The notes under the pieces: model-generated
What the model saw: the letters and a program-made list of their open reading frames with translations, nothing else
Told to the model about the DNA's origin: nothing
Database searches by the model: none
Origin: Clostridiales bacterium
GTDB lineage: Bacteria > Bacillota > Clostridia > Saccharofermentanales > Saccharofermentanaceae
Assembly (NCBI GenBank): GCA_017513085.1
Contig: JAFWDK010000009.1
Span: 62,001-126,000, forward strand
Length of the DNA stretch: 64,000 nt
Reading direction: 5' to 3'
Shown here: piece by piece, positions 17,078 through 25,553 of the stretch
Position numbering within the stretch: position 1 is the stretch's first letter
Layout: the number at the start of each line of letters is the position of its first letter
Translations under genes and position numbers: made by a program

Positions 17078-17262
17078 AAGTGGGGGATGTGTGAATAGAC
17101 AACCCCAATGCCTCCGTTAGTGAAAGTTTGCCATCTTTCAGACGCACACTACCCTAACCCCCACGCTGACAACATCTTGCACTTCCACATGACACACAGA
17201 TTTAGTTGCAAGAACCTACTCGATGGAAACCCCGCTATCCTGATGGTGGGGTCCATTTTTTG
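17078..17262 (+). ncRNA. Candidate structured non-coding RNA, about 185 nt, family not identified
   Basis: The 406-base gap between the AraC gene and feoAB contains no convincing protein gene but a clear RNA architecture. GTGGGGG (17080-17086) pairs with CCCCCAC (17158-17164); inside it GTGTG (17089-17093) pairs with CACAC (17145-17149), and TGAAAG/CTTTCA closes a hairpin at 17121-17140. A second domain is closed by TCTTGCA (17175-17181) with TGCAAGA (17207-17213). A terminator with a GGA..CCCC / GGGG.TCC stem and six Ts ends the unit. CACACA inside the second domain could alternatively pair with TGTGTG at 17088, allowing a pseudoknot or switch. I do not recognise 6S, SRP, RNase P, tmRNA or a known riboswitch; the clostridial raiA/SolB class is one candidate to test. 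Confidence 0.6.
17225..17261 (+). terminator. Rho-independent terminator of the candidate RNA
   Basis: GGA-AA-CCCC pairs with GGGG-TCC around a loop, followed by A and six Ts. Confidence 0.75.
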
Positions 17263-17357
17263 TCCGGAGCTTCTCAAATATTGTTTTGTTAAACAAAATT
17301 ATAAACTTGAATTAAGCAATTGATTAATAGCAGACAATAATTTCGACATGAAATCGA

Positions 17358-19754
17358 TTATTTGATACCAAATGCCATTCCGATCAGTTGTACGGCATAT
17401 GCAGCAACCCAAGCGATCACACACTGGAAGACGACCATAATAGTTGCCCATTTAGCACCCAGCTCACGCTTTACTGAGGCGACTGCTGCGACACATGGCG
17501 TGTAGAGCAGGCAGAATACCAGAAGAGAGAACGCTGACAAGGGTGACATAGAGGCCAGAACGGCTTCTGTATTTCCAATCAGGACTGTCAGAGTGGACAC
17601 GACGCTCTCTTTGGCAAGGAAACCGGAGATCAGCGCAGTCGAGAATCTCCAATCGCCAAAACCGAGAGGAGAGAAGACAGGTGCGACAAAGCCTGCTATT
17701 ACAGCCAGAATGCTGGCGGCAGAATCTTCAGTCAGAGACAGGCTGGTATCGAAGGATTGCAGGAACCAGATCACGATCGAGGCTATAAAGATGATCGTAA
17801 ATGCACGCTGCAGGAAATCTTTGGCTTTTTCCCAGAGAAGCTGGGTAACATTTTTAAGTCCCGGCATACGGTAATTCGGAAGCTCCATGACAAAAGGAAC
17901 CGCTTTGCCCCGGAATAGAGTGCTTTTGAAAAGGAAGGCAACGAGAATGCCCACAAAGATACCGATGAAATAGAGCGCTACCATGATCAGGCCGCTGTAC
18001 TTTGGGAAGAATGTCGAGCAGAAAAAGCCGTAGATCGGAAGTTTGGCAGAACAGCTCATGAACGGTGTGAGAAGGATCGTCATCTTACGGTCGCGCTCGG
18101 ATGGTAATGTGCGGCTGGCCATAACGCCCGGAACCGTGCAGCCGAAACCTATCAGCATCGGAACGATGCTTCGTCCGGAAAGGCCGATCTTACGAAGAAA
18201 TTTGTCCATGACAAAAGCAACTCTGGCCATATAGCCTGTATCTTCCAGAAGTGAGAGAAAGAAGAACAATGTCACGATGACAGGGAGAAAACTCAGCACG
18301 CTGCCGACACCCGTAAAGATACCGTCGACGACAAGCGAGTGGATGACTTCGTTGACATTCCAGGAAGTAAGCGCACGCGCAGTGACCGAGGTAAGCGAAG
18401 AAATGCCGGATTCCAGAAGTCCTTGGAAAAAAGCGCCGATGACGTTAAACGTCAGAAAGAATATGGAGGCCATGATCAGGATAAAGGCCGGGATTGCTGT
18501 GAATTTTCCGGTCAGTATGCGGTCGATCTTGCGGCTTCTGTGATGCTCTTTGCTTTCTTTCGGCTTGATGACGGTGCGGTCCACGAGCTTTTGGATGAAC
18601 GTGAAACGCATGTCGGCGATGGCGGCGCTCCGGTCCATCCCGGACTCGTCTTCCATCTGTGTGATGATGTGCTCCAAGGTTTCTTTTTCGTTTTGATCCA
18701 ACTCAAGTTTTTCAAGAATGCGCGGATCACCTTCGACAAGTTTGGTGGCGGCAAAGCGCACCGGAATACCTGCTGATTTTGCATGGTCATCGATCAGGAT
18801 CATGATACTGTGAAGACATCTGTGAATAGCGCCGCCTTTGTCGTTTTCGTCGCAGAAATCCAGACGTCCCGGACGTTCCTGATATTTCGCGATATGCAGA
18901 GCATGCGCGACAAGCTCTTCGGTACCTTCGTTCTTAGCTGCTGAGATCGGAACGACAGGAATTCCCAGTTCGTACTCCATCTGATTTACGAGGATCGAAC
19001 CGCCGTTTCCGCGGACTTCGTCCATCATGTTGAGTGCCACGACCATCGGTACATCCAGCTCCATAAGCTGCATGGTGAGGTAAAGATTACGCTCGATGTT
19101 GGTGGCATCCACGATGTTGATGATGCCGCAAGGCTTCTCGTCAAGAATAAACTGACGGGATACGATCTCTTCCGCTGTATACGGAGACATGGAATAAATG
19201 CCGGGAAGATCAGTGATCTCCGTGTTCGGATTGCCTTTGATAACGCCGCTCTTGCGGTCGACCGTAACGCCGGGAAAATTACCGACGTGCTGGTTGGAGC
19301 CGGTAAGCTGGTTAAAAAGTGTTGTTTTACCGGAGTTCTGATTTCCGGCAAGAGCGAAGGTCAGCTTGGTGCCTTCGGGAAGGGGATTCTCATCGGCTTT
19401 GACATGGTAACGTCCGCCTTCGCCGAGACCAGGATGTGCGATGATGATACGGCGGGCTTTCTTTTCTTTCTTTTCTGCCTTCGGGTCAGCAGGTTGAGAA
19501 GACGAATCGGATTTTTGGGAAACGGTTTCTTCGGCCTTTTCCACATCGATCAGTCTGGCATCTTCAAGACGAAGAGTCAATTCGTATCCATGAATACGAA
19601 GTTCCATCGGATCGCCGAGTGGTGCGAGCTGCACCAGTGTTATGGAGGCACCGGGTATAACGCCCATGTCCAAAAAGTGTTGTCTGAGTGCGCCTTCACC
19701 GCCTACATGAAGGATACGGGCGCTTTCGCCTATCTTTAAATCTGCTAATGTCAT
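17358..19754 (-). CDS. feoB: Ferrous iron transporter, FeoA-FeoB fusion
   Basis: The 798-residue protein imports Fe2+ across the cytoplasmic membrane. Residues 1-75 are a FeoA SH3-like domain, followed by a Lys/Glu-rich linker, then the FeoB G-protein domain (G1 GNQNSGKTT at 137-145, G3 DLPG, G4 NMMD), a helical regulatory domain and the membrane part with two Gate-type repeats from about residue 415. FeoA normally occurs as a separate small protein; FeoA-FeoB fusions are known in some anaerobes. The ATG at 19754 has AGGGG about ten bases upstream. It is a single gene, downstream of and in the same direction as a cyclophilin gene. No Fur box was clearly identified. Confidence 0.96.
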   Translation of the reverse strand: MTLADLKIGESARILHVGGEGALRQHFLDMGVIPGASITLVQLAPLGDPMELRIHGYELTLRLEDARLIDVEKAEETVSQKSDSSSQPADPKAEKKEKKARRIIIAHPGLGEGGRYHVKADENPLPEGTKLTFALAGNQNSGKTTLFNQLTGSNQHVGNFPGVTVDRKSGVIKGNPNTEITDLPGIYSMSPYTAEEIVSRQFILDEKPCGIINIVDATNIERNLYLTMQLMELDVPMVVALNMMDEVRGNGGSILVNQMEYELGIPVVPISAAKNEGTEELVAHALHIAKYQERPGRLDFCDENDKGGAIHRCLHSIMILIDDHAKSAGIPVRFAATKLVEGDPRILEKLELDQNEKETLEHIITQMEDESGMDRSAAIADMRFTFIQKLVDRTVIKPKESKEHHRSRKIDRILTGKFTAIPAFILIMASIFFLTFNVIGAFFQGLLESGISSLTSVTARALTSWNVNEVIHSLVVDGIFTGVGSVLSFLPVIVTLFFFLSLLEDTGYMARVAFVMDKFLRKIGLSGRSIVPMLIGFGCTVPGVMASRTLPSERDRKMTILLTPFMSCSAKLPIYGFFCSTFFPKYSGLIMVALYFIGIFVGILVAFLFKSTLFRGKAVPFVMELPNYRMPGLKNVTQLLWEKAKDFLQRAFTIIFIASIVIWFLQSFDTSLSLTEDSAASILAVIAGFVAPVFSPLGFGDWRFSTALISGFLAKESVVSTLTVLIGNTEAVLASMSPLSAFSLLVFCLLYTPCVAAVASVKRELGAKWATIMVVFQCVIAWVAAYAVQLIGMAFGIK

Positions 19755-19849
19755 TCAGAATATCCCCTATTTATCTGAAAAGCAGTCTTATGACCAAGAA
19801 CCTGCTTGTATTGGTTTTTGAAATTGCCGGTATACCGGGTTTTGCGGAA

Positions 19850-20518
19850 TCAGTCGATTACACGTACTTCCTTAATGCGCGGCTGATCGTCTGTCGCAAT
19901 GGAACCGTTATCGTCGTAGGCAGGAACTTCTGCGATCTTGTCTACTACGTCGATACCGGACGTTACATGTCCGAAAGCTGCATACTGTCCGTCCAGACTC
20001 GGATAATCCACCTGGCAGATGAAGAACTGGCTTGTGGCAGAGTTCATGTCAGGGGTTCTGGCCATGGAGATAACGCCGCGCGTGTGCTTGAGAGGGTTCT
20101 CCACACCGTTTGCAGAGAATTCTCCTTTGATCGGAGTCAGCGACGAGCCATCATAAGACTTGGAAGCGGTTCCGCCCTGGATCATGAAGTTCTTGATGAT
20201 ACGATGGAATGTCGAGCCGTTATACACACCTGCCTTGGCACAGTTGATAAAATTCTCGACGGTGATCGGTGCGATGGAACTGTCAAGTTCAACAGCAATG
20301 ACACCATAGTTCTCGACTTCGATCTCAACGTGATGCAGGGAAGCATTGTCTGAGTTTTCTCCGGCCGGTGTGGTCGGTACCGGCGGTCTTGTGGTCGTGG
20401 CCTTGGTACCGTTCTGGTATCTGGTGCTGCTACAACCGCAAATGCCGAAGAGCAAGCCGAATGCAAGCACCAGGCAGAGAAGAGTTTTCTTGATCGATTT
20501 GTTTTGTTCCTTGTTCAT
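19850..20518 (-). CDS. Peptidyl-prolyl cis-trans isomerase, cyclophilin-type lipoprotein
   Basis: This 222-residue protein has a lipoprotein signal peptide ending in GICGC (Cys about 28), a Thr/Pro-rich linker and a cyclophilin domain from about residue 60 to the C terminus (FHRIIKNFMIQGG, SQFFICQ and FGHVTSGIDVVDKI motifs). It should catalyse proline isomerisation outside the membrane, helping secreted proteins fold. It lies between feoAB and the pseudouridine synthase, all leftward, with gaps of about 75-95 bases. Confidence 0.92.
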   Translation of the reverse strand: MNKEQNKSIKKTLLCLVLAFGLLFGICGCSSTRYQNGTKATTTRPPVPTTPAGENSDNASLHHVEIEVENYGVIAVELDSSIAPITVENFINCAKAGVYNGSTFHRIIKNFMIQGGTASKSYDGSSLTPIKGEFSANGVENPLKHTRGVISMARTPDMNSATSQFFICQVDYPSLDGQYAAFGHVTSGIDVVDKIAEVPAYDDNGSIATDDQPRIKEVRVID

Positions 20519-20593
20519 GTTCCTGATTCCTCTTTGTTCATTATTTGTTCCGTCTCCGGCTACCTTCGGGGACGGATGGTTTCCTTGTAAAAA

Positions 20594-21574
20594 CTACCTG
20601 CCCAATTGTACATCATAAAGCGGCTCTATGGAGAACTTTCTTCCGCTTAATTTGTGATGAACATTCTCTTTCGGGATCTTTCCGAAAAGTAGAGTGGTGG
20701 CGAATAACTGCTGGTAGCGGACTTTTCCGCCACGCAGATTCGAAAAATGCAGGTTATACTGGTTTCTGCCGTAATTACCGTCTCCCAGTATCGGATGCCC
20801 CAGATGCGCAAACTGGGCGCGGATCTGATGAGTCCTTCCGGTCACCAGTTCCACTTCCACGTCGGAAACATCTTCGCCGTCCGGACCAATGCCTTTATAG
20901 ACCTCTAACACACGGTAGCGGGAAGTGATCGGCAGATCGCCCGGCTTCTCTATGTCGTGAATGAAGACGTTGCCTTTGACCGGTTTTTCGAGAAAAGCAC
21001 TGACTTCTTTCATGATCGCTTCGTCCTGGCAGATCACCGTGGTCCCCACAGATGGCACGCCGCGTAGAAGACAGCGGTACCGCTTCGTGATCAGATCATT
21101 TTTGAACAGAAAGATCGCATCTTCGAGACTTTTCTTATCTTTGGCAGTCAGGACCAGCCCGCCGGTATTCATGTCGATACGATGGCACAGGTCAAGATTC
21201 TTGTTATGGTAATCGCGACGCAGGATGTCGATCAGACAGTTGCCTGTTGTACCACGTCCGGAATGCACGGCGATGCCCTGGCGCTTGTTGACCAGCAGGA
21301 GTTCATCGGACTCAAAAACGACCTTGTAGTTATCCAGGGGATCCGAAGAAGCCTTGGATGCAGTCCCTTCAAAAAGAGCGTCCGGGATCCAGATCTCGAC
21401 AACGTCACCTTCGCTGACGAGGGTGTCGGAAGAGATACGCTTGCCGTTGATACGGATATCTTTATGCTTCAGTGCTCTTTGCAAAACAGCGGGCGTCAGA
21501 TTCGGGAACTCCAGGATCGCCGCGCGGATCACTTTTTTGCCTGCACTTTTGGCAGAAACGGTAAAGTCTTTCAT
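20594..21574 (-). CDS. RluA family pseudouridine synthase
   Basis: The 326-residue protein has an N-terminal S4-like RNA-binding domain (about 12-65) and an RluA catalytic domain with the active-site motif HRIDMNTGG (Asp134; the family consensus is HRLDxxTSG) and the C-terminal GRTHQIRAQFAHLGHPILGD signature. It should isomerise uridines in rRNA or tRNA. I chose the ATG at 21574, preceded by GAGGAG; the open frame continues to 22027 without similarity. A good promoter lies at 21609-21637. The usual Ser after the catalytic motif is Gly here, a mild variant. Confidence 0.92.
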   Translation of the reverse strand: MKDFTVSAKSAGKKVIRAAILEFPNLTPAVLQRALKHKDIRINGKRISSDTLVSEGDVVEIWIPDALFEGTASKASSDPLDNYKVVFESDELLLVNKRQGIAVHSGRGTTGNCLIDILRRDYHNKNLDLCHRIDMNTGGLVLTAKDKKSLEDAIFLFKNDLITKRYRCLLRGVPSVGTTVICQDEAIMKEVSAFLEKPVKGNVFIHDIEKPGDLPITSRYRVLEVYKGIGPDGEDVSDVEVELVTGRTHQIRAQFAHLGHPILGDGNYGRNQYNLHFSNLRGGKVRYQQLFATTLLFGKIPKENVHHKLSGRKFSIEPLYDVQLGR

Positions 21575-21608
21575 GGTGTTTCTCCTCAAATAATATAAGA
21601 ACATGCTT

Positions 21609-21637
21609 ATTATTCTATATATCCTATTAAATCTCAA
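21609..21637 (-). promoter_or_regulatory. Sigma-A promoter of the RluA family gene
   Basis: On the minus strand: TTGAGA, 17 bases, AATAAT, about 35 bases upstream of the ATG. An overlapping alternative is TTGTCT with TATATA. Confidence 0.6.
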
Positions 21638-21760
21638 TAGACAAAATAACGAAATCAAAAAACGCATGAAGGAAACGTCAGATTGCCGCGGGTGTGGTAA
21701 GCATTCACAGGATTTCAAGAATCTCCGGGCATCGTTTGGTCTGTAATTTCGACGGGAAGG

Positions 21761-21789
21761 TTGAGAATCCACGTGCTTTTTCCTATAAT
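21761..21789 (+). promoter_or_regulatory. Sigma-A promoter of the DUF1934 gene
   Basis: TTGAGA, 17 bases, perfect TATAAT. The ATG follows 33 bases after the -10 box with AAGGGAG between. Confidence 0.8.
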
Positions 21790-21822
21790 AGTGCTTATCC
21801 GAAAAGAGCAAGGGAGTACGAA

Positions 21823-22287
21823 ATGGAGAAAACGCCGTGTCTGGTAAGTGTGGTGAGTGCTTTTGCAGAGGCAAAAGCACTTTACGAGGGGACGTTCGAG
21901 GAGGACGGGGAGCGCGTGCGTGTTTCCTGGGTCCAGCCTGAGGAAGAAAAAGGCGAGGGCGACAGCCGGTTCCTTCTGAGTTACCGGGTGCGCGAGAAAG
22001 TCCTGCGTATGACCAGAAGAGGCGCAACCGAATCGGAGATGACTTTCCAGGCGGGGGAGAAGACCGAGGGGATCATGCGGACGGCACATGGCGATTTCGA
22101 TCTTCAGATGGAAACATCCTTGATCTCGTTCTTTGAAGAAGAGGAGAAAACTATTGAGGAGAATGGAGAAAGCTATCTTCTTAGAAGGGCTTTTTTGAAC
22201 TACGAGATGTGTTTTCCGAACCAGGATCCGATGCCAAATAATATGATTTTTGAAATACGTATTGCCAAAAACAAGAATTATGTATAA
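21823..22287 (+). CDS. DUF1934 family protein (YwiB-like beta-barrel)
   Basis: The 154-residue protein matches the DUF1934/YwiB pattern: an LRMTRRGATESEMTF core strand pair, then the T.HGDFDLQMET segment and a C-terminal FLNYEM strand. YwiB-like proteins have a calycin-like barrel of unknown function. The ATG is set by AAGGGAG. A 27-base inverted repeat built from the 10-mer word (21856-21882) lies inside the coding sequence. rpmF follows after its own promoter. Confidence 0.82.
   Translation: MEKTPCLVSVVSAFAEAKALYEGTFEEDGERVRVSWVQPEEEKGEGDSRFLLSYRVREKVLRMTRRGATESEMTFQAGEKTEGIMRTAHGDFDLQMETSLISFFEEEEKTIEENGESYLLRRAFLNYEMCFPNQDPMPNNMIFEIRIAKNKNYV
21856..21882. repeat. Inverted repeat inside the DUF1934 coding sequence
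   Basis: AGTGCTTTTGC, AGAG, GCAAAAGCACT: an 11-bp perfect stem with a 4-base loop, extended by TT to complete one exact AAAAGCACTT copy. It resembles the intergenic hairpin at 7837-7864 although it encodes part of a protein. Confidence 0.75.
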
Positions 22288-22314
22288 AATCTATCGGTAA
22301 ACCACGAAAGTTGC

Positions 22315-22343
22315 TTGACAAAGCACTTTCATTAGTGCATAAT
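22315..22343 (+). promoter_or_regulatory. Sigma-A promoter of rpmF
   Basis: TTGACA, 17 bases, CATAAT. The spacer contains AAGCACTTT, a partial copy of the repeated word. Confidence 0.8.
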
Positions 22344-22421
22344 ATCATTCGCGCCTCAAGGTATTAGTGTGGCTGCGAAGAGAATTAGAGAGATCTAAGA
22401 TAAGTATTGGAGGTGGATGCG

Positions 22422-22610
22422 ATGGCTCATCCGAAGCGTAAATGGTCGAAAGCTAGAACTTCTCGTCATAGAAGTGCCTGGAAGCTTGTTTTGCCAGGAT
22501 TGGTAGAGTGCCCCAATTGCCACACTAAGATGTTGCGCCATAAGGTTTGTAAGACCTGCGGTTATCTTGATGGCAAGGAGATCATCAACAAAGCTGACGA
22601 GATTGCTTGA
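22422..22610 (+). CDS. rpmF: 50S ribosomal protein L32
   Basis: A 62-residue, basic ribosomal protein of the large subunit. The N terminus MAHPKRKWSKAR is diagnostic, and the zinc-binding cysteines are present (CPNC and CKTC), so this is the zinc-containing form. The start is the ATG at 22422, seven bases after GGAGGT; an upstream in-frame TTG overlaps that site. In many Firmicutes L32 precedes plsX or fapR, but here a terminator closes it and an unrelated radical SAM gene follows. Confidence 0.97.
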   Translation: MAHPKRKWSKARTSRHRSAWKLVLPGLVECPNCHTKMLRHKVCKTCGYLDGKEIINKADEIA

Positions 22611-22641
22611 TAGCTGATCTAAGTACGACTACGAATAATTG

Positions 22642-22679
22642 GCAGTGTTTCGAATAAAATTGAATCACTGCTTTTTTTC
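22642..22679 (+). terminator. Terminator of rpmF
   Basis: GCAGTG pairs with CACTGC around an AT-rich loop and is followed by seven Ts. Confidence 0.75.
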
Positions 22680-22771
22680 TGCCTGTTTCGCATTTTGCCG
22701 TGGATGATGAAGAGCGGTCGGATCGATGACCGGATGCCCACGGAAATGGTTCGTGATAAGGAGTTTTGCCG

Positions 22772-24160
22772 GTGGCAAATAAAAGAGAAGAGTTCCGACG
22801 TATCAAGGAAGTAGTACCGGGAAGCATCGCCGAAGAGATCGGCGTGGAGCCGGGTTATATCCTTGTGTCCATTGACGGAGTCGAGGTGAGGGATGTTTTT
22901 GATTACCGTATCCGTGAGAGAGCCTCGGAGATGCTCCTGGCTTTCCGTCTTCCCGATGGGCAGATCGCAGAGGTCGATCTCGAGAAAGATGAGGATGAGG
23001 AGCTTGGTCTGGTCTTTGAAGATCCGATCATGTGCAACTGCACTTCCTGCGCCAACCGGTGTATCTTCTGTTTCATCGATCAGAATCCGAAGGGTATGCG
23101 TGAGACCTTGTATTTTAAGGATGACGATATGCGAATGTCCTTTTTGACAGGTAACTACGTCACGCTGACGAATCTTTCGGACAAAGAATTCGAGCGCATC
23201 ATCGGATACCATCTTTCGCCGATCAACGTTTCCGTCCATGCGACCGATCCGGTGGTCCGTGAGAAGATGATCAACAACAAATTCGCTTATAAGCTGATGC
23301 CCCGACTGAAAAAGATGATCGAAAACGGCATTTCGATCAATTGTCAGATCGTCTGCTGCCCCGGATATAACAACGGAGCGGTTCTGGATCAGACGATCCA
23401 TGATCTGGCGCAGCTTGGAGAGGGTGTTCTTTCCATAGCGGTGGTTCCGGTCGGTGTAACGAAATTCCGTGAAGAGAACGGACTTGTGAAACTGGAGCTT
23501 TTCAATAAGAAAACAGCAGGTGAGCTTCTCGACCAGGTAGCTTATTGGCAGGATTATTTCATGAAGACACGAGGACAGAGGATCTTCTTTGCGGCCGATG
23601 AGTTCTATGTCCGGGCAGAACGCCCGATCCCGAGTGCCGAGGAGTATGAAGGATATCCGCAGCTGGAAAACGGTGTCGGCATGCTTTCAGAAAGAGACGC
23701 GGCTATGACCAAGGGAATCGCGCTCCGCAAGAAACATCTTCCGAAGAATATCTCCCATCCTTACGCAGGAAAGCGTTTTACCATGATCTCCGGTACTGAT
23801 GCAGCGCCTTATACGGAAAAGTTTGCTAAAGACATTTCCTTATTATATAATATCGATTTGGTCGTTTTGGCTGTGCTCAATGAGTTCTTCGGGCACACGA
23901 TCACGGTGTCGGGTCTTTTGACCGGCGGAGACATCTCGAACGCCGTGCTTGCGGAAAGAGAAGCAGGCCGCGGTCCGGATGTAGTGATACTGACGGCTAA
24001 CATGATGAAAGCGGATGAGGATATCTTCCTGGATGATATGACCTTGACGCAATTTAAAGAGAAAGTAGGCATTCCGGTCATAGTGGCCGAGTGCGAAGGT
24101 TCCGGTGCGCTCAAAGCACTGGATACGTTCCTTGATATGTACAAGGGCGTGGAAGATTGA
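22772..24160 (+). CDS. DUF512 family radical SAM-like protein with PDZ domain
   Basis: The 462-residue protein starts with a PDZ-like domain (about 5-70; GSIAEEIGVEPGYILVSI), then a radical SAM-like centre with clustered cysteines (CNCTSCANRCIFCF, about 88-101) and a C-terminal DUF512 domain. The function is unknown, but the gene is conserved in clostridia next to der, as here. The GTG at 22772 is chosen because AAGGAG ends eight bases before it; the in-frame TTG at 22766 is only two bases from that site. der starts 25 bases after the stop, so the two are probably cotranscribed. Confidence 0.88.
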   Translation: MANKREEFRRIKEVVPGSIAEEIGVEPGYILVSIDGVEVRDVFDYRIRERASEMLLAFRLPDGQIAEVDLEKDEDEELGLVFEDPIMCNCTSCANRCIFCFIDQNPKGMRETLYFKDDDMRMSFLTGNYVTLTNLSDKEFERIIGYHLSPINVSVHATDPVVREKMINNKFAYKLMPRLKKMIENGISINCQIVCCPGYNNGAVLDQTIHDLAQLGEGVLSIAVVPVGVTKFREENGLVKLELFNKKTAGELLDQVAYWQDYFMKTRGQRIFFAADEFYVRAERPIPSAEEYEGYPQLENGVGMLSERDAAMTKGIALRKKHLPKNISHPYAGKRFTMISGTDAAPYTEKFAKDISLLYNIDLVVLAVLNEFFGHTITVSGLLTGGDISNAVLAEREAGRGPDVVILTANMMKADEDIFLDDMTLTQFKEKVGIPVIVAECEGSGALKALDTFLDMYKGVED

Positions 24161-24185
24161 TAACGAAGGAAAGGATGACAAAAGC

Positions 24186-25553
24186 ATGAGCAAACCGGTT
24201 GTAGCCATCGTAGGACGCCCGAACGTGGGAAAATCCTCGCTTTTCAATGCGCTTTACGGCGAACGGATCTCGATCGTGCACGATGAGCCGGGTGTTACCC
24301 GTGACCGTATCTATGCCGAGACGGTCTGGCGTGAGCGTGAGTTCGTCATGATCGATACCGGTGGTATTGAGCCGGAATCCGATGACGTGATCAACAAGGG
24401 CATGCGTCTTCAGGCAGAGATCGCTATCGAGACTGCGGATGTTATTCTTTTCATGTGTGATATCCAATCCGGATTAACATCCGCGGATGAAGAAATCGCT
24501 ACGATGCTTCGGAAGGCGAACCGTCCGGTAGTTCTGGTCGTCAACAAAGTGGACCATGTCGGTGAGCCGCCGGCGGAGCTTTATGAGTTCTATAATCTCG
24601 GACTGGGTGATGTGTATCCGATCTCTTCTTCCCATAGACTGGGTATCGGTGAGATGCTGGATGCTATCTATGAGCATTTCCCGGAACAGAAGAGTGAAGA
24701 GGAGGAGAATGAGACGATCCGCGTTGCTCTGATCGGTAAACCGAATGCCGGAAAGTCTTCTCTTTCTAACTATATGACAGGTCAGGAGCGTTCCATTGTT
24801 TCCGATATTCCCGGAACGACGCGTGACGCGATCGACTCTCTGGTTGAAAACAAGCACGGAAAATTCACGATCGTTGATACAGCCGGTCTTCGGAAGAAAG
24901 GCCGTATTGAAGATGCAGTCGAAAAATACAGCATGATCCGTTCTCTCTCGGCAATCGAGAAAGCAAATGTTTGTGTTATCCTGATCGATGCTGTCGAAGG
25001 CGTGACCGAACAGGATACGAAAGTGGCCGGCTATGCCCACAATGCCGGTAAGGCCTGTATTTTTGCGGTGAATAAGTGGGATCTGATCGAAAAAGAGACC
25101 GGCACGCTGGAGGCGATGGAGAAACAGCTCAAAGACCGTTTCGCATTCATGAGCTATGCGCCGGTCGTCTTTATTTCCGCCAAGACCGGACAACGTGTGG
25201 ATAAGCTTTTCGAGCAGATCAAGCGAGTCTATGAGAATGCGGGCAAGCGCTTAAAGACAGGTGTTTTGAACGACCTTCTTACCGAGTGCGTGGCGATGGT
25301 TCCGACTCCGCAGGACAAGGGCAAGCATCTCAAGATCTACTACGGCACACAGGTGGCAGTCTATCCGCCGCAGTTTGTGCTTTTTGTGAATGACAGTAAT
25401 CTTATGCATTTTTCTTATGAACGGTATCTGGAGAACCAGTTCCGTAAGAACTTCGATTTCGTCGGTACGCCGATACGAATATATATGAGAGAAAAAGACA
25501 AGAAAAAGGATCTAAAACCAGAAGGGAATGACAATAAGTATGACAAAGATTGA
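24186..25553 (+). CDS. der: Ribosome biogenesis GTPase Der (EngA)
   Basis: This 455-residue essential GTPase acts in 50S subunit assembly. It has two tandem G domains, with P-loops GRPNVGKSS (about residue 9) and GKPNAGKSS (about residue 185), each followed by DTGG or DTAG and NKVD or NKWD motifs, and a C-terminal KH-like domain. The ATG at 24186 begins the family motif MSKPVVAIVGRPN; the frame is open further upstream inside the DUF512 gene. It overlaps typA by 14 bases, indicating one transcript. Confidence 0.97.
   Translation: MSKPVVAIVGRPNVGKSSLFNALYGERISIVHDEPGVTRDRIYAETVWREREFVMIDTGGIEPESDDVINKGMRLQAEIAIETADVILFMCDIQSGLTSADEEIATMLRKANRPVVLVVNKVDHVGEPPAELYEFYNLGLGDVYPISSSHRLGIGEMLDAIYEHFPEQKSEEEENETIRVALIGKPNAGKSSLSNYMTGQERSIVSDIPGTTRDAIDSLVENKHGKFTIVDTAGLRKKGRIEDAVEKYSMIRSLSAIEKANVCVILIDAVEGVTEQDTKVAGYAHNAGKACIFAVNKWDLIEKETGTLEAMEKQLKDRFAFMSYAPVVFISAKTGQRVDKLFEQIKRVYENAGKRLKTGVLNDLLTECVAMVPTPQDKGKHLKIYYGTQVAVYPPQFVLFVNDSNLMHFSYERYLENQFRKNFDFVGTPIRIYMREKDKKKDLKPEGNDNKYDKD

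Noticed and set aside
17108..17323. A 71-codon open frame in the 17.1-kb spacer
   Set aside because: It lacks a ribosome-binding site, shows no family pattern, and crosses the stems and terminator of the candidate RNA.
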